Assembly (NCBI RefSeq): GCF_905220365.1
Contig: NC_061125.1
Location: 12,913,831-12,977,830, forward strand
DNA: 64,000 nucleotides
Origin: Vanessa cardui
Lineage: Eukaryota > Arthropoda > Insecta > Lepidoptera > Nymphalidae
Direction: 5' to 3'
A program made the translations under genes and the position numbers. How positions within the stretch are numbered: position 1 is the stretch's first letter; each line of letters begins with the position of its first letter. Under the pieces are notes generated by a model. That model saw only the letters and a program-made list of their open reading frames with translations. It made no database searches and was not told the DNA's origin. Of the stretch, positions 1-12,411 are shown piece after piece.

Positions 1-389
1 CAGAACGGATTTTATTTAAATTATTTAAAAAAATATATACGTCAATTGATTTAAATTGTATTTTTTTTATAATTTAGCCAATGGGTACTGAAGAAACTTT
101 AATACCGGGATGAATAAAATATAATGTTACAAAATTAAGTCCTGATATATTTCTTAATTTAAATTAAATTCAAGCTCTGATTAGCAATTAACTTTAAAGA
201 AAGAGTCTAAATTACTAACTTATATTAATTGTTTAGTTCCTTCATAAAGCAGTAATTTGATTCTATAATAAAATCCAACAATCAGTTTTACATCGTAATT
301 AACTTATATCCCATATTGAAACTCTTTAATATACAAGTTATTTATTATAAAAAGGTTGTATATTTAATATTATTTAATTTTAATATTAT

Positions 390-487
390 TCGGTTGATTC
401 CGATTTCGTAACTGTGCTCGTTCTATATTTAAATTTATTATTCGGTGATTAAAAAGTAGGAAGGCTACTTGAATAAAATGTATTTAT
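390..487 (+). mobile_element. Degenerate copy of the jockey-like LINE 3' UTR
   Basis: The end of this stretch, ggctacttgaataaaatgta, matches the end of the LINE 3' UTRs at 48140 and 63907. Upstream, cggttgattccgatttcgtaac weakly matches the cggtagaatctactttccgaac block. It is old and partial. Confidence 0.35.
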
Positions 488-831
488 GCTTAATTATAGT
501 TAACGTGTCTATTATATAACTTGTGTATAAAATTATTAAGAAATAAAAAATGAGGTTCGTTCTACAAACGAATGATTGATGAAGGACAGATGGTGAACTA
601 AAGGGACTGTTACAAAAAAAATATATTCTTGAACTATTTTTTTAAGGAGTTAACTTTAAAGAACATTTTTTGAATTAAGAATAAAGCGCTTGATAATAAT
701 TATAGTGATATAGTGATACAAGAAAATTATTTCATTTCTAATTTTAAAATCAACCCCATATATCAAAATCATTTAGAATACATGCATTTATCTATAAATA
801 ACACATTTTCTCTCTTTGGCCGAAATAAATA

Positions 832-1116
832 GAGCTGAGTTGGCTCAGCGGTTAGAACGCGTGCATCTTAACCGATGATTTCGGGTTTAAGCCCAGGCAA
901 GCACCACTATATATATGTGCTTAATTGTGTTTGTCTCATGCTCGGTGGTGAAGGAAAACATCGTGAGGAAACCTGCATGTGTCTAATTTTATGTGCATTC
1001 CACCAACTCGCATTGGAACAGCGTAGTGGAATATGTTCCAAACTCTCTCCTTAATAGGAGAGGAGGCCTTAGCCCAGCAGTGGGAAATTTACGGGCTGTT
1101 ACTTTACTTTACTTTA
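832..1116 (+). mobile_element. SINE A copy, full length
   Basis: tRNA-derived SINE that resembles the Metulj type described in butterflies. The head carries A-box-like tggctcagcggttag and B-box-like cgggtttaagccc. The body includes cgtgaggaaacctgcatgtg and ggaatatgttccaaa, and the tail is cagtgggaaatttacgggctg followed by (ACTTT)n. It defines the family together with the copies at 43662 and 52428. No clear target-site duplication was found. Confidence 0.85.
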
Positions 1117-2469
1117 TGGCCAATGTAAAATTTTGAACATATTTAATTAAAATATGATTTTATACAGATATTTAGCATTATTCATAGACTTACAACTATA
1201 ACTTATAGATCTTGATAGTTTTCAAATTCGACTACAATGAACATAAAAAGCATAAAAGCATTGATGTATTAAAGTGTATTATAATTTGAAACGAACATTG
1301 CAATAATTTAGAATGTTATGGTATTTCTGAAGTTATTGAAACCGTGGGTGTGATTGATGAAGCGGAACGACATAAAGTGCATGGCTTGCGGTGCCTCTTG
1401 AAACCAGAGACCAATAATCTATTGACAATGGACTGCAAATATCAAAATCTCATCCGCTGTAACGGTAGGTGTGGCGTCAGCTCGTCATGATAAATACGAA
1501 AAGGCGATTTAAATGAAATTCGAATAGTTGTCTCTAACGGGCTCTTTGTTAGTTCGCGTGCAAGCTTCACGCTAGGTTAGATTCACTGGATCGACAACTC
1601 GGCAGCTGTCATCATAACTCGGACAACATTTCTTTGTTACACGGATACGACTTCATATAAACGCAGTTTATGTGAAATCTTCAAAGGAGATGAGCTCTCG
1701 AGATACTGTGTCTCACGAAAAAAAATCTATTGTAAAATTTTACACAATAAACTCTGGTCGTATCTTTGGCGCATTAAAAAGCATTCATGTGGTATCATTG
1801 TTGGGTCTATCGATGTCCATATGATCTTGACACTTTTTCATTTGTCATTATTCTTACATTCAAACTTTTTTCGCAGTGGAGCGTGGCAATATCTGTCATT
1901 ATTGTTGCTTAAAAAATAGAATTCCAAATATTCTTTACTGTACACTAACAAACACATACATAAATCATAATAAGCAAAATTCACAAGATGCCTTATAGAT
2001 AAAGCAGCAATCTTAACCATAAATAAACATATTAAAATTCAAAATAATATCTTTAAAACAAATTAATGTACGATTATTCATATACACAAATACATTTATT
2101 TATGTATATAATATATACAATTAACAGTATATAATATATACAATATATAATAAGATACAATTTGTATACAGAATATAGTTGTTTTCGAGTTTATTTATTT
2201 CGTTTGTAATCAACTCGATGGAATTATATAAAAAGAAACTTAGTTCAAATTTAAATGGAAGACTATTTAAAGCATCTCATTGTTTGAATTAAATAGGCGT
2301 AGGCTGTGTTCCGGTTGACAGTACTACTGTATTGGAATCGTGGCTTTCAAAATTTACCGTGAAAAGATTGCATTGTTTCAATCAAAATTCGTTGAGCATC
2401 GAGTACGATGACCGCACTTGCTAAATGATGGGGAACATGATCATGTACCTTTTAAGTAATCCCTATGTT
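1117..2469. other. Non-genic stretch with a complex island at about 1320-1800
   Basis: No gene seen. The island 1320-1800 has balanced composition (for example gtgtggcgtcagctcgtcatg near 1470 and cggcagctgtcatcataac near 1600) and matches none of the repeat families here. The rest, notably 2040-2170, is TATA-rich low-complexity DNA. Confidence 0.4.
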
Positions 2470-2719
2470 ATCAGTGGTTAGAACGCGTGCGTTTTAACCG
2501 ATGATTGTGGGTTTGAACCTAGACAAACGTTGAATTTTATAATGTTTTTTTAATTTGTATTTAAACAACGTGAGGAAACATGTACGAGTGTAATTCATAT
2601 TCTGCCACACGTGTTTCCACCAACACGCATTGGAGCAGCGTGGTGGAATAATCTCTTAACCGTCTCATCAAACGGAGAGTAGCTCTTAGTCCAGCAGTCA
2701 GATATTTAAAGAATGTTAC
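2470..2719 (+). mobile_element. SINE A copy, degenerate
   Basis: Keeps the B-box region (ttttaaccgatgattgtggg), the cgtgaggaaaca block, the ccaacacgcattggagcagcg block and the end agtccagcagt. It has a large internal divergence around 2535-2560 and lacks the first bases of the head. It is an old insertion. Confidence 0.7.
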
Positions 2720-3326
2720 GTACGATATTTAGACAGATATAATTACGAGTGAAAATATATTCATCATCGTCATTAACTTAATCTTCTGAGAACATTATTA
2801 TACATCCGCCGAACCGAGCGAGACATTAATAAGGCCTTCCAGAAATGAACATCTTTATCTTCTCAAAAAATATAAAAATACAAAGGCATTCTTTGTTAGG
2901 CAATATATCTGTCATACTCCTTGTTAATACCGCTTTGGTTTTAGTTGCGATCAAAGAGACTTTCTCGCTTAGGATCGCGGTGACAACTAATTGGTTTACC
3001 AACAGGCAACATCGGAATATGGCGTCACCGGTTCTATATTTAAATTCCGTACACACATTAAATATCTTTTGCGCTTGTGGAGCTAATTTAGCTTTTAAAA
3101 TGTGTCGTCACGTTCGCGCGAGTGGATTCCAATCGCTGGATGTATGTGATTCGAACAAGGTCTTCCAATTTCTACGAAATGCTAAACGTTTTTGTTAAAA
3201 TTTTCTCCGAAAGCAATCTTATATGGAATACAATAATTATTACTTATTAAATGGAACGCCATTATAGAATCAATCAATATTTAAATTTCAATGCAATATA
3301 TATGAATGCTCAGCATCATCATCACT
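2720..3326. other. Non-repetitive stretch with overlapping open frames, no recognised gene
   Basis: Plus-strand frame 2845-3198 (117 codons) and an opposite-strand frame 2826-3056 (76 codons) overlap. Neither has a recognisable domain, a good start context or a homologue I know. The composition is less AT-rich than the flanks, which alone explains open frames. Confidence 0.35.
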
Positions 3327-3608
3327 ATCCTGTAAATTTCCCACTGCTTGGCTTTGAGGAGAAGGTTTGGAGCATGTTACCACCATATCAACACCACTCA
3401 GTTACAATACGGTTTGGTGGATACACGTGGCAGAATTACGTTGAAATTAGTCACATGCATGTTTACGCACGGTGTTTCCCTTTATCGCCGAGCACGAAAT
3501 AAATTACAAATACAAATAAAGCACATCAAAATTCAGTGCTTGCCTGGGTTTGAATCCGAAATCATCGGTTAGGATGCACGCGTTCTAATCACCGAGCCAT
3601 CTCAGCTC
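3327..3608 (-). mobile_element. SINE A copy, minus strand, near full length
   Basis: Reverse complement of the SINE A consensus, from the tail (cctgtaaatttcccactgc at 3329) to the head (ccgagccatctcagctc at 3592-3608). It is moderately diverged, including ccaccatatcaacaccactc where the consensus has the ttccaccacgctgttcc block. The open frames here are by-products of the repeat. Confidence 0.8.
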
Positions 3609-4019
3609 ATATGAATGTTACATTTATATAATTATTTTTCATTTACTCGTATATGAATTAATATGTTAGTATTCATACGATATCGATGGGCTTATTAGCA
3701 ACAGTTGCAAAACTAGGACATTTTAAAAATGTATTCTCCTTAAGAATCGATACAATGCGGTTGCAAATTACGACAAGTCAAGTAGTTTCTGTATGACCTA
3801 ATATTTTACCGACCAAGCTAACATTTTATTTTAAAAATTTTACATTTTATCAGCGATTTAAAAAGTAAAGTTAATTAAATACTTTATGATTTAAAGCGAC
3901 AATAATTTGAAATCAATTCTTACATCGCCAAGTCAAATAAATATTTATTAACATAAGAATTAATAACATTAAATGCTTAAATATATACAAATATGAACTA
4001 AAACTAGTTACTATATAAA

Positions 4020-4209
4020 TTTTGACCGCGTGCAATGGTGGCAAGAATGCTAGCAGCATTTCCCCGTTGAATTGCAATTCCGATCCTCTGGACAAAAACG
4101 AACCAGCCCTCCTGTCACCAGTGGAGGAGATGAGGCGAGGTGTTATACTTTTGATGAAGCTTTTTGCACCACTACTCCAAGGGCCAAGTGTTTCGACAGC
4201 AAATGGAAC
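4020..4209 (-). pseudogene. Retroelement-type coding remnant with a one-base frameshift
   Basis: Read on the minus strand from 4209, the sequence encodes VPFAVETLGPW and continues through SSGAKSFIKS and STGDRRAGSFLS. It then needs a one-base shift near 4088-4090 to continue as QRIGIAIQRGNAASIL. I recognise this block (VETLGPWG...GDxRAGSxLxQRISxAIQRGNAAS) as the conserved end of a retroelement-associated coding sequence found scattered in many invertebrate genomes. About 63 codons survive, with no flanking coding sequence. It is a decayed fragment, not a host gene. The exact element clade is uncertain. Confidence 0.6.
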
Positions 4210-6258
4210 AAAAAAGTAATTTGCTAAATTTAAATTTATAAATAATTTAAATATTATAAATTATCAAATCATAAATTTAAATATTACATTAATGAGAAAA
4301 GGTAGCAATCAATACGAGATTATAAATATGTAGTAAAAAAGCGTCAAGTATTTTGTTATTTCCAATGCAGGATGTATAAATCTGAGTGTATTTGACATAA
4401 ATGCTTCTTGCTAATTGTTGCTAAGTAATAACTACCGATTCCTGCCGGGTTTTTTTTTAAATAATTTATATTCCGATCTGATATTTTACATTACAAAATG
4501 TTACTAAAATGCCTATTTAAATAAGGTCTATTTTCATTTGAATTAATTTACACATTACAACTATGTATTTTGATTCCAAGTCAATGACCTTTAATAACAA
4601 GAAGTTTGTAATTAAACGTTTCATAGATTTTTAATCTGTTAAAATAAATAAGTTTGTGTGTACAACACCACGGCTTTTATTGGCTTAAGCAAATCAATTA
4701 GTCCTTGTCAAAATAACACAGCGATTGAAAGCGTTTTCTGTAAATAAAACTATTGTTATTTAAAATTCGAATTCGATTTTTTTTTTTTAATAAAATAATA
4801 TTTGTGAAGTTTATATAGACCAACGCCTGATTGTTTGCGGTTTGTAACAACATTCCTTTTATTATAATACTGATGAGTTTTAAAACGAATTGCGCTATAA
4901 AACGTTAACTAAGCAATGTAGTACAAAATCAACTCGCAACTAATAAAATATAAATTGCCTATGGTATTTTACTATGTAAGTGGGAGGTCACCGTGTAGGT
5001 GGGTAAATCTTCAACGTACTCGTAGTTCGTAAATTAATTCACTTGACTTGCGTTATAAGGTTGTACTAAAGAGAAGGATAAAGCGGGTACAAGACCTTAA
5101 ATATTTAAAAACATATATTTTTTAAATATTTAAAAAAAAAACATCACTATAAATGGTTGACTTTAATTGAAGAGGTTACAAAAAGAAGTTTGTATATAGT
5201 TTGAAGTAAGTTATGACTACTATTGTCTAGTTTTTTAGATGTGATTTGGCTGTTTAGAAAGAGTGAAGCTTATAATCGTTTACATTCTATATTTACATAA
5301 ACTAGATTCAGGATAATTAGCATACTTCTATTATATTCTCTCCGACTGTATGGTATAAGTTGCGTTTCCGCAACATACTACAATTTTGATATTGTTATTT
5401 GACAATTTCTGAACTGTCTACAATATTATAGAATAAAAAACATGCTGTATGTTCGAAAATTAAAGTCCATAACGTATGATTATATTTAAGACTTATCTTC
5501 TTCAATAATTGTTCAATCTGTAATAAAAAAATGAATGATTTGAAAAAAACTTCATGCTAATGTTAAATAAGGATAACATTTTTTCGAATTTTCAAATGAA
5601 TCATTACTTTAAAAAAAAAACAACTTTTTGATTATCCGACATTAAATTACTGGTTTTAAAAACGTATTAAAATAACCACATATGTATCCTGCTAGTGAAT
5701 AGATAAAATTTTGCCTGATTTTATGTATAATTTTGGTTAGCAATTACATAATTACCACTAGTGCCATCTTTACATAAAAAACAGTACCACTTTATAATAT
5801 TAGCATTAGACAACAAAGTAAAGATAATCTTTTAAAGACGTAACTCATATACTGTGCTGTCTCTTTTTGTTAATACATATTTCTCATCTGAAAGAAGAAG
5901 ACACCATGTTGAATTAATTATACAACAGTTATTAGTAAGGGGGAAAAGAATTTAAATGAAGTACATGTTACTGGAAGTTATGTATATTTACTTAATTCAC
6001 TTGTATTAGTATTCTGAATGTTTGTATTATAAAGGTCATTATTATACATTTAATAACAGCTTATCAGAATATTTGATTAACATATCAAACATTACAAGTG
6101 TAATGTGGACCATGGGCTATAAGATAAACTCACTTACAAGGGTATTTCTATTTACACTTGACTAATTTCTCGAAACTTAGAACTAATATCAACAAACAAT
6201 GATTTAATTACAAATATTATATACTATCTGTATATGTATTAAATTTATTTATTTACTT

Positions 6259-6453
6259 GGTGGTAGGGCATAGTGCAAGCCCGTCAAGGTACCACTCATT
6301 TATCAGATATTCTTTGCTCTTTTCTGGTTTTAACGGTGAGTGAGCCAGTGTAACGCGAAGAACAAGGGTAGCATCTTAGCGCCCTCTTGGGCACCACTTA
6401 TTTTATGTATGTATCAGGTGACCCATATGCTTATGCGACTATACCATAAAAAT
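6259..6453 (+). repeat. Family B repeat, internally deleted
   Basis: Family B is recognised within this window by a gcaagcccgtctgggtagg head, a gtgagtgagccagtgtaact centre and a ctcgtccgccaacctatacc end. This copy has the head (tagtgcaagcccgtcaagg), the centre and the end (cccatatgcttatgcgactataccataaa). The middle is shortened. The class of element is unknown to me. Confidence 0.65.
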
Positions 6454-9439
6454 AAAATCATAACTATTAAATCGAAGTAATTTAACAAAACTCCTACAAT
6501 CGTTTATGTATGGACATATACTGGTTCGGATTCTACCATAAGCCTTTAAAAAAATCTTCAAATTTTCAACACTCTGATACAAATATTTTTGACAAATTGT
6601 GACTAAATATAACAATATATAATCAGATCAACATAAAAACACGTTGTTTCTACGAATCATTACTAATTAAATTAAATATACAAAGTTATCATATTTCAAA
6701 CACTATCCCAAAGTCTAAACAATAGCCAGTTTAGCCAACAGTAATTCGAAATGATCAGAAATAAATGAAAATGGTAAACTTTCAACGGTAAATTTTTTTA
6801 CAATTCCGCTTTGCGCAACCTGCTCGGCCCTTTCTCGGTAACATCACACGCGAACCGGCAAATTATCAGGCCAATCACTCTGTTCTTGCAACGGGTAACA
6901 ACAAATTGCCCACAGTTCATTTATCGATCGTAATAACCGCATGCGACTGAGCTAATATACAATAGCTAATAAACTAAGCACGCTATGATCAATATAAATT
7001 ACTATCTTTTGCTCAAATTGTGTTGGTGTTTGTTTTGTAAGACTTTTTTTTTAATTTTATTTAATGACATAAGTGGCCAGTATTTTATTATCGCTTTTTA
7101 TGTTTAAAATGTAACAAGTTTGTAATTAAAACTTTTCTTAATGTCGTGAGATCTTGGTATTTAAAATCATTTTGACATTTGACAAAAAATCTAATTTGAA
7201 TTAATTCTATCTCTATTTACTACTGTTAAATGGCTAATTCATGACGACTGCTGACCTCGACACAATGGGTTGAATCTAGAATTTTACAAATAAATTATTT
7301 TTTATCGGCTTTTCCTTGACAAGAATTTCTCAATGAGGGCTCGCAATTAGAAAGTTTATATTTGCTTGCTTTGGAGTGTTCCAGTTCAGTACCTGAACTT
7401 TTTCCGTCCATAAAAAATATTCTCCCATCGAAAAGCTGTGAAATATTTTGTTTTTATAGTTGACCTTTGTAACCAAAATCCAATCAGAATATTAAATTAT
7501 ATGTGTAAGTATAGAAAATGCTTGACCCCAATTCATCCGCAACAATTATTGGCACATTGACATCCATTCCAAAGCAATGGCAATTCCATGAATATAAAAT
7601 TCATAGATAAATTACGTTATTCCACAAAGTTCGTTTACCTTTTTCAAATAAAATATTCTAATAGAAAAAATATATACATAAAATATGTATTGCAGATTTC
7701 GATTTTATTACGCCCATAAAATGTAACACATGTTGAACAATTCGCATAAAAAACCCAATTTGCAAAATTTCTATACCATGTCGAGGTCCCCGACGGTCAC
7801 CGACATAGATGGTCGCATTTAAATGTGCATACAAAATATCGATGCGATACAATGCGAATAGCGGCCTATAACTGCAAATTTAAAAGCCGTCGCTAGAAAA
7901 TATTGCTACACGATTATAGCTTTTATACGAAAAGATTTAAGGATCATGTAATTCGGAAGACAGGGTTTTATGTCTATCGACTTAAATTTGTTTATGCGTA
8001 CAATACTGGACAATAACGCTGACATGTACTTGAATGCAAAACAGTTTACATGTCATGATGCTTTAACATGGAAACTTTATAGGAAGTACCGTATGCAAAT
8101 TTGTGTCCTTAACGAAGTGCGTGTAGACTACTGAAAATATAATTAAGATGAAATTTCTGACTATCCAACATCAATAGGTATTAAGAAAATATTCAAAGAG
8201 GTAGGTATCTTATACAAAATAAAAGATAAAGAAAACAGTTTTTATACGCCTTTTTCCTAAGCAAAATCATCCTATACATTGACAACAAGCTCTGAAGATT
8301 TGAAGCCTATAGTATCGCATTGTTATAATGTCAATTATACACGTATAACAGGAGCATCTAACTCATGAAAGTTACCTTAAAATATTTTTCTTAAACGCAT
8401 ATCACGAGATGAATTATAAACACAAGAAATCACCGACTGGTGAGTAGCAGGTAGCAGATTTTCAGAAAATTTCCGTTTGATAAATCCATACCAAATGCGA
8501 TATGAATGATATATATACAAAGTACATCAAAATTCAAGTGGTCTGTTTTCAAAAACCTTTTCTATGGTTAAAGTTCAAATATTCTTTCCACTAGACCTTT
8601 AGCACTTCTATAAAAGATAGAACACTTATAATATATGCGTTTTACCCGCATTGTTATTCCGGCACAGGCTCTCTGACGTCCATTAAAGTAGCTATTAGAG
8701 AAACAAACAAGGAACTCCCGCGATAAAATAATTATCGCTTTTATCTTCGCCGAACCTTTGTGAGCGCCCATTCCCAAGTCCCGAAGGCAAACATGATATT
8801 AAAGAATTTCACAAGACCCCAAACTCATCCCTAAAAAACTAATCTAAAATCGGACAATTTAATGACGTCAGCTAAACTTTTGTTGGACAAACCGCCTCGA
8901 GCGATGCATTTGTTTATACGAAACACCGTGACCGAACTTAAACAAACTTTGTTACTATGAAAATTCATCTTTGAGAATAGTGTATCATTAAAAGATACTC
9001 TTTACACCTGTTTGCAGCACCTGTCATAGTGACCCAGAAAAGTTGGTTTACGTAAAATACATAAATACTTTACCTTTTCTACCGTTAACAATAGACTTTT
9101 TACGGCATAAGTGGTCATTTGTTATAAGGTGCAGGTAAAAATATGGTTAAAAGTTTTTGTAATCCTTCTACATTTTTAATTCTTCTTACAATAGTATTAT
9201 ATGTCTACATAAATGTAGATTAGATATACCGTTCTGATTTTGGTAACGGTTTGTTATCTCAAAATGAAATGAACATTAATATTTTTTAATCGACAAAATT
9301 ATATAACAATAAAATACGTACGTATGGAAAAATTAAAACACATTTGGGTATTTCATTAAATTTTATGCGTCAGTATTTCAAGAACATGTTTTTCATTATA
9401 TGTAGACGTAAATAATTCAGTCTGGAGATCATTATTCTA

Positions 9440-10140
9440 ACATAAGTAGCCGCCAGTTAATTAAGGCACATTGAGGTCGTTCGGACCCCGAGGTATCATT
9501 TGCTATTGTGATAGGCCCGCCGGCTCCTTCGGGGTTCAAGGTATTGTTGTTCCATTTTAATAGCAAAAATGATAAATGCCCCCACGAAGAGAGGTATCCC
9601 ATAGTTAATTCACGGTTCGAATTTTTTGCTGCCTCGTTAAACTACATAAATGTTTCATTGCTTTTTTAACAGTACAATAAATGTTAGTTTGTGGATGAGT
9701 AAAACACTGCCCAGCTAATATGGCAGCGAGTCACTAATTAAACCGTTGGTAGAACACAGCCAAAAGCCGCCTATAAGAACTCCCACGTTGTAAATCGATG
9801 TTGTGTAAAAAAAAAAAAACTTACTGAAGCAATATCACATCGGCTTGCGATCAAGGAATTTTAAACGTGATTTAACAAAAAGCGCAACCCTTTTAAAACG
9901 AAGTCATAGTTTAAGCGTCTTAAGTCGACACACTTTCAGTAAACTTAAGTACGCTCTTAACGGCGATGATACGGCTACCTCCTTATTTAATCCGCTTTTA
10001 AAACACCGCAACGCTCTTTTGTTATTCAGCGGAGTAGAAATAATCTTCGCGCGGACTTTAACAAACAATTACCGCAAAGCTATCCATTTCGATGTAGGAG
10101 TTCTATTAGAGACATAATTTGCAAGTAACAGCGAGGGAAC
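9440..10140. other. Complex non-repetitive island
   Basis: Includes a GC-rich core at about 9470-9600 (cggaccccgagg, then gcccgccggctccttcgggg, able to form an imperfect stem) and a 90-codon open frame at 9845-10117 with no recognisable domain. It could be a conserved noncoding element. I see no coding support. Confidence 0.35.
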
Positions 10141-10334
10141 AGCTTATTTAAAAGATAATCTTCATTTGTTCCGTTTATTTTTTTATCTTACATTCTCTCC
10201 GGTAATAAGGCTACTTGTATTATTTGTGGTTTTTTCTTTATAAATGTTCTTATTGACTGATTTCGGTCAGAGCGGTCGTTTTTAACAATTGTAGCTAACA
10301 GTGTAGTTGTTACTATCTTTTTTTAATAGGAAAG

Positions 10335-10500
10335 CGGATTGGTAATTGGGCTACCTGATGGTAAGTAGGTCCCATCATCTTTAGACATTGGCGCCCTAAC
10401 TAATTATTCCTTACAGCACCAACTCACCAACCTTGGGAACAAAGGTTATGTTCTTTAAGTCTGTAGTTACCTTATTCAGTTTGTCTCTCTTTGGGTTTTG
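10335..10500 (-). repeat. Family B repeat, partial, minus strand
   Basis: Reverse complement of the family B 3' half: ggctacctgatggtaagtag, ttagacattggcgccc, attccttacagcaccaact, accaaccttgggaacaaagg. It fades near the centre block. Confidence 0.6.
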
Positions 10501-12397
10501 AACCAAATTTGGGTTCCCAATACTAACGAAGCAATTTCGTATACTTGGATGTAATGTGTAAGTAACAGGAAGGGTTCAGTAAGTCTTAATCAGGTCTGTC
10601 AATCTTAATGAAATTTATTAAAATGCGTTATTGTTCAACCAGAAACTCCCAGGTCTGGTCTTATTTTAAATTACACAATGGCACCGATCCACATGTCTAT
10701 TTTTTGTTCCCGTCAAGTGTATGAAGATTAAACGTCCGACAAGGAAAGGGTTGGCTTAGTTTTTTAAGGGTCTATGTCTTTTTAAAACTATCATTTCATC
10801 TTTAATATTCAATGTTTGTTTAGTCACTTTAAAGGACGTTTTATAATTTTCAAATACACAATGGTTGTAATATTCTTTATATATTTCCTTGTACTGACAT
10901 TTTAATTGATAAATATCAGCATTCAAATGTTTTTGGTTAGAGATTATTTATTCTTCACAATATTCACGGCTTTCGAGGTAAACATAAGGCAAAAATTAAA
11001 CAGGGATCTATTCTATACAATATTTCTATAGGAAAACAACGATAAGTGTAACTTGGCTTAACAAATACTTCAAGGAAAAAATATATAAATCTACAGCCTA
11101 GTCAGGAAACCTTGACCGTGTTAGTGATAAGTATACGAATAATATCAACTATAGCTTCACTTGCCTTTTTCAATTTATTTTGCTCATAATTTGTACCATT
11201 CATGTTTAATGAACATTTAATTTCTATACCTTTTGGATTATATTTTACTCCCTTCTATTTTTTATCATGTACAAGTTTTAGATATATAAATACATATTTC
11301 GAAAAATTACTAGACTATATGTAAAATTGCCAAGAAAAGGCTTCCTTAAAATGAATCTCGGAAAACGTCATAAAAAATTGATCCTTTGATCTTTGGTTAA
11401 AATTCTGGTGTTCTGTCCTCTGAGCCATCGGCTAGAGATGACAAAAGGAATCATATATTAATTCATTATAAAAATAAGACATAAACACCAATACTCGAAT
11501 GACCTGAAATTATAAATTTCCTTTTAATTAACAGGTATTCCCATAGCATTCGAGGCAATATCGTCTCACATTAAGCCTACCTTGCTTTACCGCTTTGAAC
11601 ACCGGCAGGTATCGCTTTACAAACGTTTTTTTAATCTCATGCAAAACGTTGGTGATCGTCCGCCCGAATTATAATATCAAAAAGCAATCGTTCATTCAGT
11701 ATTATTGAATAGTCGTTACGACTGCATGGGCGTGGGCCACAATACATCGGGTCTCTCAGAGTCGGACAATTTCAGATCACTCGCATACGAAAGTGGATGT
11801 AATATAAATCTTTCCGGTGAGGCACAAACAACGCCCACTCGGCCCGCGGACTCGGTTCAAATACGAATATTAAATTCCGCTTATTCGAAGTCTTTATTTA
11901 AACTGGCAAATTGATGCATTTTAGCGTTTATTACCAAACGTACTAAGCGCACTTTCGTTGGACCGCTGCATTCTCTGCCAGAGGCGAGTCTGAATGGGTA
12001 TTAATTTTTATTACAGGTCCATTGCATTGTACCTTGCAGATGGATCTCTTTTTTGTCGTCCATCAATATTTTTTTTTCGGACAGTTGAATTGCGGTCGGT
12101 TTTAACGTCTGCATTGATCGGTTTCCGAATTTATCTTTAATCATATCTCCGCATTAAAGTATTGCGCAAAATTAGTCATCATTTTCAAAACGTGTCATGT
12201 TACAAAGAGTATATTATGATTTTGATAATATCAAAAGCGATTGCGATTTATTATCTGTTTAAACGTATTAAAGTCTCAGTGACAAGCTTTAACTTTGTAT
12301 TTAATTAAACTTTCACGAATGATATGAAAATAATATCGACGGAACAAATCCTCTGTTATTACATAAGTTAATAACAGTTAACAGAAAGGAAGCGGCG

Positions 12398-12411
12398 CGT
12401 CACATGTGACG
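12398..12411. promoter_or_regulatory. Perfect 14-bp palindrome with a CACATGTG E-box
   Basis: cgtcacatgtgacg is self-complementary over 14 bp and centres on a CACATGTG site of the bHLH type. A second small palindrome, cgtgg-caa-ccacg, lies at 12453-12465. Both sit in a compact, non-repetitive, less AT-rich island (about 12370-12500), which suggests a regulatory element. No transcript or binding data are available. Confidence 0.35.

Larger units (their letters stand above)
4210..10334. other. Non-genic DNA with several complex islands
   Basis: Mostly AT-rich sequence with homopolymer runs, plus one family B copy (6259-6453). More complex, non-repetitive islands lie at about 6800-6960, 7720-7870, 8690-8960 (with a perfect CRE TGACGTCA at 8863-8870), 9440-9640 and 9845-10140. 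No exon with recognisable coding content was found. Confidence 0.4.

Noticed and set aside
832..910. Possible tRNA gene
   Set aside because: A- and B-box-like words are present but the rest matches the SINE A head, repeated across the window; no full cloverleaf was supported.
2845..3198. 117-codon plus-strand open frame
   Set aside because: No recognisable domain, overlapped by an opposite-strand frame, no promoter or splice context. Better explained by the local lack of AT-rich stop codons.
5359..5374. gttgcg-tttc-cgcaac stem
   Set aside because: Six-base arms are too short to claim an RNA hairpin or terminator in eukaryotic DNA.
9845..10117. 90-codon open frame in a complex island
   Set aside because: No known family and an unremarkable start. 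Kept only as part of a candidate noncoding island.
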